DNA of 64,000 nt, from contig NZ_CAAGHK010000024.1 of the NCBI RefSeq assembly GCF_900769625.1, positions 58,913-122,912 of the forward strand, given 5' to 3'. Positions within the stretch are counted from its first letter, which is position 1. Each line of letters starts with the position of its first letter. The notes beneath the pieces are model-generated. The model was not told the DNA's origin, did no database searches, and was given only the letters and a program-made list of their open reading frames with translations. Of the stretch, positions 60,986 to 64,000 are shown piece by piece. Source of the DNA: an uncultured Clostridium sp. (GTDB taxonomy: Bacteria > Bacillota > Clostridia > Clostridiales > Clostridiaceae). The translations under genes were made by a program, and so were the position numbers.

Positions 60986-62914
60986 TTAATCTCTCCATAA
61001 GTTATTAGCTGCATATTTCAGTATTACATCACAACAGTGAATACAATATCCATTTCTCTTCATTTCTTCAACCATAGAATTGTACTTTTCTGCCTGTTCT
61101 TTATCCCTTACTTTTGATTTTGTGATGATTCTAGATAAATCCTTAACTGATTCTGTCAATTTCTTTTCTATAGCTTCTTTTAATGGTTCATAAGAAGTGT
61201 AGTCAAGCTTGCCGCCCTTTCTGATAATATAGAACATATATGAAGTCACATCTGATCTGAATCCTTTAGCTGAAGCAGCATAAACACCAATCTGTTCTTC
61301 AATGCTTCTCATGAAATCTTCATCTGGATTAAGTTCTTCACCTGTTGAAGCATCTTTAATCTTTGTCTTATTTACATAAGCCTCTGCATTGTCAATATAG
61401 TTATTGAACAAACTTTCAGCCTGTTCTCTAAATGAATGTATGAATGCCTTTGTTATTTCTCTTTCAAGAATCTTGTTGTATTCCTTTCTGATAGTATCCT
61501 GAATAAATCCAAGATATCTCTTCTTATCATCAGCTGCTATATCCAATTCTTTGACCGACTTTATCATATTTTCCATTACACTCAAAGGGTTTATACAGTC
61601 ATACTCTGATTCTGCAAGGGCATTATCTATTGCCTTGATTATAAATCTTGTACTGATACCCTTCATACCTTCATACTGACCTGCTTCTTCCCTAAGTTCA
61701 GTAATATCAATTTTCTTTGTAGTTCCCTTTTCAACTATTTCTTCACCATTATAAATTTTAAGCTTTGTCATGCTGTCAGCTTTTGCAGATGGTGTAAGTC
61801 TTGAAAGAATTGCAAACATTGCTGCTACTTCAATTGTATGAGGTGCAATATGAGCAGTGAAATTGCTCTTTCTTAAAATCTTCTGATATATCTTAACTTC
61901 CTCATCAAGCTCTAAGCAATAAGGAACTTCTATTTTTACTATTCTGTCTAAAATAGCTTCATTTGTATGATCTGATTTAAATTTATTCCATTCAGCTTCA
62001 TTAGAATGTGCTACAATAACACCATCGAAATAAATCATTGAACCTTTCCCTGGAGATGGAACTGATTTTTCCTGAGTTGCAGTAATAATTGTATGAAGAT
62101 ACTCAACATCATTTTTAAATACTTCTATAAATTCAACCAAACCTCTGTTACCAACGTTAAATGCACCATTTAATGAGAATATTCTTGGGTCATCCTCAGA
62201 ATATAAATCCATTTTTGAAATATCAATAGACCCAGTAAGTATTGAAGTATCCTGATTATTAGGATCAACAGGAGGAACTACACCAATACCTTTTCTTGAT
62301 CTTATTGAAAATCCTACTCTCTCAACTGGAAATTCCTCATACATACCATTCAAATCATGTGTTAATTTATACCTGCATACTGGACATAAATCTCCTTCAA
62401 TCTGAACTCCAAGCATTTCTTCAAACTTTGGTCTCAGATGTTTGGGAATAAGATGAAGTGGTTCTTCATGCATTGGACATCCCTTTAATGCATATACAGG
62501 CTCACAGTTTTCTATTGCTGATTTAAGACTTTCAACGATAGATGATTTACCTGCACCAACCGGACCTACAAGATATAATACCTGTCTTGATTCTTCACCT
62601 TTCATTGCAGCTGACTTAAAGTAATTTACAAGTTTCATGATAACCTTATCAATCCCATAAAAATCATCTTTGAAAAATCCATATCTTCTGATAATTTCAT
62701 TTCCGTAAATTTTCCTTATTCTTGGATTTTCATCAGCCTTCAGTTCTTCAACACCCTTATCCTTGATCATGTCATAAAGTCTCTTATGTGCTAACTTAAC
62801 AATTTCCGGATGTTCTTTGACAATGTCAAGGTATTCTAAAAAAGTGCCTTCAAATTTCTGTGTGTTAGCTCTCTCTCTATCAGTTTCAATAAATTCCTTA
62901 AAGTTCATACTCAT
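60986..62914 (-). CDS. prkA: PrkA serine protein kinase / AAA+ protein
   Basis: A 642 aa protein with an AAA+ P-loop GPVGAGKSS near residue 114, a Cys cluster (CPMHEE, CPVCRY), a sensor region ATQEKSVPSPGKGSM, and a C-terminal kinase-like part ending in CIHCCDVILKYAAN. Reported as a serine kinase in Bacillus and E. coli (YeaG); protease-like activity has also been claimed. Start: GGGGGGAG lies 5 nt before the first of two Met codons. First gene of prkA-yhbH-spoVR, expected in the mother cell during sporulation. Confidence 0.95.
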   Translation of the reverse strand: MSMNFKEFIETDRERANTQKFEGTFLEYLDIVKEHPEIVKLAHKRLYDMIKDKGVEELKADENPRIRKIYGNEIIRRYGFFKDDFYGIDKVIMKLVNYFKSAAMKGEESRQVLYLVGPVGAGKSSIVESLKSAIENCEPVYALKGCPMHEEPLHLIPKHLRPKFEEMLGVQIEGDLCPVCRYKLTHDLNGMYEEFPVERVGFSIRSRKGIGVVPPVDPNNQDTSILTGSIDISKMDLYSEDDPRIFSLNGAFNVGNRGLVEFIEVFKNDVEYLHTIITATQEKSVPSPGKGSMIYFDGVIVAHSNEAEWNKFKSDHTNEAILDRIVKIEVPYCLELDEEVKIYQKILRKSNFTAHIAPHTIEVAAMFAILSRLTPSAKADSMTKLKIYNGEEIVEKGTTKKIDITELREEAGQYEGMKGISTRFIIKAIDNALAESEYDCINPLSVMENMIKSVKELDIAADDKKRYLGFIQDTIRKEYNKILEREITKAFIHSFREQAESLFNNYIDNAEAYVNKTKIKDASTGEELNPDEDFMRSIEEQIGVYAASAKGFRSDVTSYMFYIIRKGGKLDYTSYEPLKEAIEKKLTESVKDLSRIITKSKVRDKEQAEKYNSMVEEMKRNGYCIHCCDVILKYAANNLWRD

Positions 62915-63071
62915 AAATACTCCCCCCTCCTAATTACAATATATTCATATAAAACATTACAGTATGACTAATTTTTTTAAGTTGATATAATAAGATATAA
63001 AAATCTACTAGATATAAATTTTATCCTCAACTACTTATATTAACAATTATGTTAAATTATTCATATACTAA

Positions 63072-63107
63072 AAAAGAATTGAGTCATAATTTAAACTCAA
63101 TTCTTTT
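63072..63107 (-). terminator. Terminator of the cyclophilin lipoprotein gene
   Basis: A perfect 13-bp stem AAAAGAATTGAGT with a 10-nt loop, followed by TTTAGTATA on the minus strand. Confidence 0.85.
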
Positions 63108-63132
63108 TCATGTATAATCATTAATCTATTAC

Positions 63133-63792
63133 CTATTTCTTATTAGGTTCTGGGTACTCTATACCTTTTGTATCTACTCTTATAGATTTTATTACAACCT
63201 CTTCTTTAGGCTTATCATTGGCTCCAGTCTTTACGTTTTCTATTTCATGAACAACATTTATTCCATTTATTACTTTTCCAAAAGCAGCGTATTCTCCATC
63301 CAAATGAGGTGCTTCTTTTGTCATAATAAAGAACTGGCTTCCTGCACTATTAGGATCTTGTGCTCTTGCCATTGATAACACGCCTTCAGTATGTTTCAAA
63401 CCATTTGCAATGCCATTAGATGTAAACTCACCTTCTATAGAATATCCAGGTCCTCCTGTTCCATTTCCATTTGGATCTCCACCCTGAATCATAAAATCTT
63501 TAATAATTCTGTGGAAAGTCAGATTATCATAAAATCCGCTGTTTGCCAGATGTATAAAATTATTGACTGTGTTTGGTGCTATTTCTGGATATAATTCTGC
63601 CTGAATTGTTCCAAATCCCTCTACTTCAATCGTTGCTATTGGTAAATCTCCTGTAGATTCTGGTATTGCAGCTGTATCAGACTGACTACTCTTATTTTCA
63701 GAATTACTTGAACCAGATGTATTTCCACATCCCATAAGTAGTACAGGAATTACAAACATGACAGCTATCATCATTTTTATATACTTTTTCAT
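63133..63792 (-). CDS. Cyclophilin-type peptidyl-prolyl isomerase lipoprotein
   Basis: A 219 aa extracytoplasmic foldase. A lipoprotein signal ends in LLMGC (Cys at about residue 22); a Ser/Asn linker follows; then the cyclophilin domain with FHRIIKDFMIQGGDPNGNG (catalytic Arg), FTSNGIANGLKHTEGVLSMA and SQFFIMTKEAPHLDGEYAAFG (read separately). The ATG start is used because the GTG 9 nt upstream lies in the GAGTGA site. Catalyses cis-trans isomerisation of proline bonds in exported proteins. Confidence 0.93.
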   Translation of the reverse strand: MKKYIKMMIAVMFVIPVLLMGCGNTSGSSNSENKSSQSDTAAIPESTGDLPIATIEVEGFGTIQAELYPEIAPNTVNNFIHLANSGFYDNLTFHRIIKDFMIQGGDPNGNGTGGPGYSIEGEFTSNGIANGLKHTEGVLSMARAQDPNSAGSQFFIMTKEAPHLDGEYAAFGKVINGINVVHEIENVKTGANDKPKEEVVIKSIRVDTKGIEYPEPNKK

Positions 63793-64000
63793 ATCATTCA
63801 CTCTTTTCCTTACGTATTTAATTCATGTCTTGCTATTTTGTATTTTGTGACATTTATATTTTATTAATATTTATTAATTAAGTCAAATTCATAGCCATTA
63901 TTGTAATAAAATTATTATTATCTATGATAGTGCAAAAATGATTGAATAATTTTACAGTTAATCAAAATAAAAAAACATTTATGATAAATCTTTGTTATAA

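Overview
This window is a contiguous, strongly AT-rich stretch of a Firmicute chromosome. It most likely comes from Clostridium sensu stricto (cluster I), near the C. butyricum/C. beijerinckii group. The evidence is an endospore gene set (an alpha/beta-type SASP, prkA-yhbH-spoVR), a K+-dependent type of membrane pyrophosphatase, rubrerythrin, T-box and SAM-I leaders, AGGAGG-type ribosome sites with frequent TTG/GTG starts, and clostridial neighbourhoods such as rpoN-cggR-gap. The species is an inference. I see no rRNA, tRNA, phage, insertion sequence or CRISPR array. The window is mostly core chromosome.

Layout. 1-7.8 kb: PyrR-controlled uracil permease, a secreted polysaccharide deacetylase, a tryptophan transporter behind a Trp T-box, an EAL phosphodiesterase with a degenerate GGDEF domain, a TtcA-like tRNA thiolase, a PspC-domain protein, an ECF transporter S component and a SASP. 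7.8-13.9 kb: clpB under a CtsR-type operator, then two tandem paralogous HTH-TPR regulators. 14-19.3 kb: viroplasmin-type RNase H, a DUF1232 protein and the metNIQ methionine importer behind a SAM-I riboswitch. 19.3-37.1 kb: smpB, rnr, hppA, secG and the central glycolytic locus (cggR, gap, pgk, tpiA, gpmI, eno) with rpoN upstream. A small atypical kinase and a decayed secreted-protein pseudogene lie inside the glycolytic block. 37.4-49.9 kb: degV, trmL, then a cell-envelope stretch (VanW-like G5 protein, GH25 lysozyme-like enzyme, VanRS-like two-component pair, D-Ala-D-Ala ligase), nth, plsC, and cysK-cysE-queG behind a Cys T-box. 50-64 kb: a membrane-less MgtE-N/CBS protein, YgiQ radical SAM protein, a permuted NlpC/P60-like protein, lipid kinase, pssA, rubrerythrin, the prkA-yhbH-spoVR sporulation operon and a cyclophilin lipoprotein.

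How the genes work together. Most units are short operons closed by clear hairpin terminators. Regulation is unusually readable: PyrR, T-box(Trp), CtsR, SAM-I, a CggR-type direct-repeat operator and T-box(Cys) all sit directly upstream of the genes expected for them. Envelope functions (deacetylase, GH25, VanW, VanRS, Ddl, PlsC, PssA) and sporulation functions recur.

I found no convincing wholly new system. The items most worth a second look are a dispersed intergenic repeat family with five copies, the small kinase in the glycolytic locus, the pseudogene beside it, the paired HTH-TPR (RRNPP-like) receptors with no visible peptide gene, the long unexplained leader of the MgtE-like gene, and the structured tpiA-pgk gap. 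All coordinates and motifs were read by eye. No alignments or folding calculations were run.
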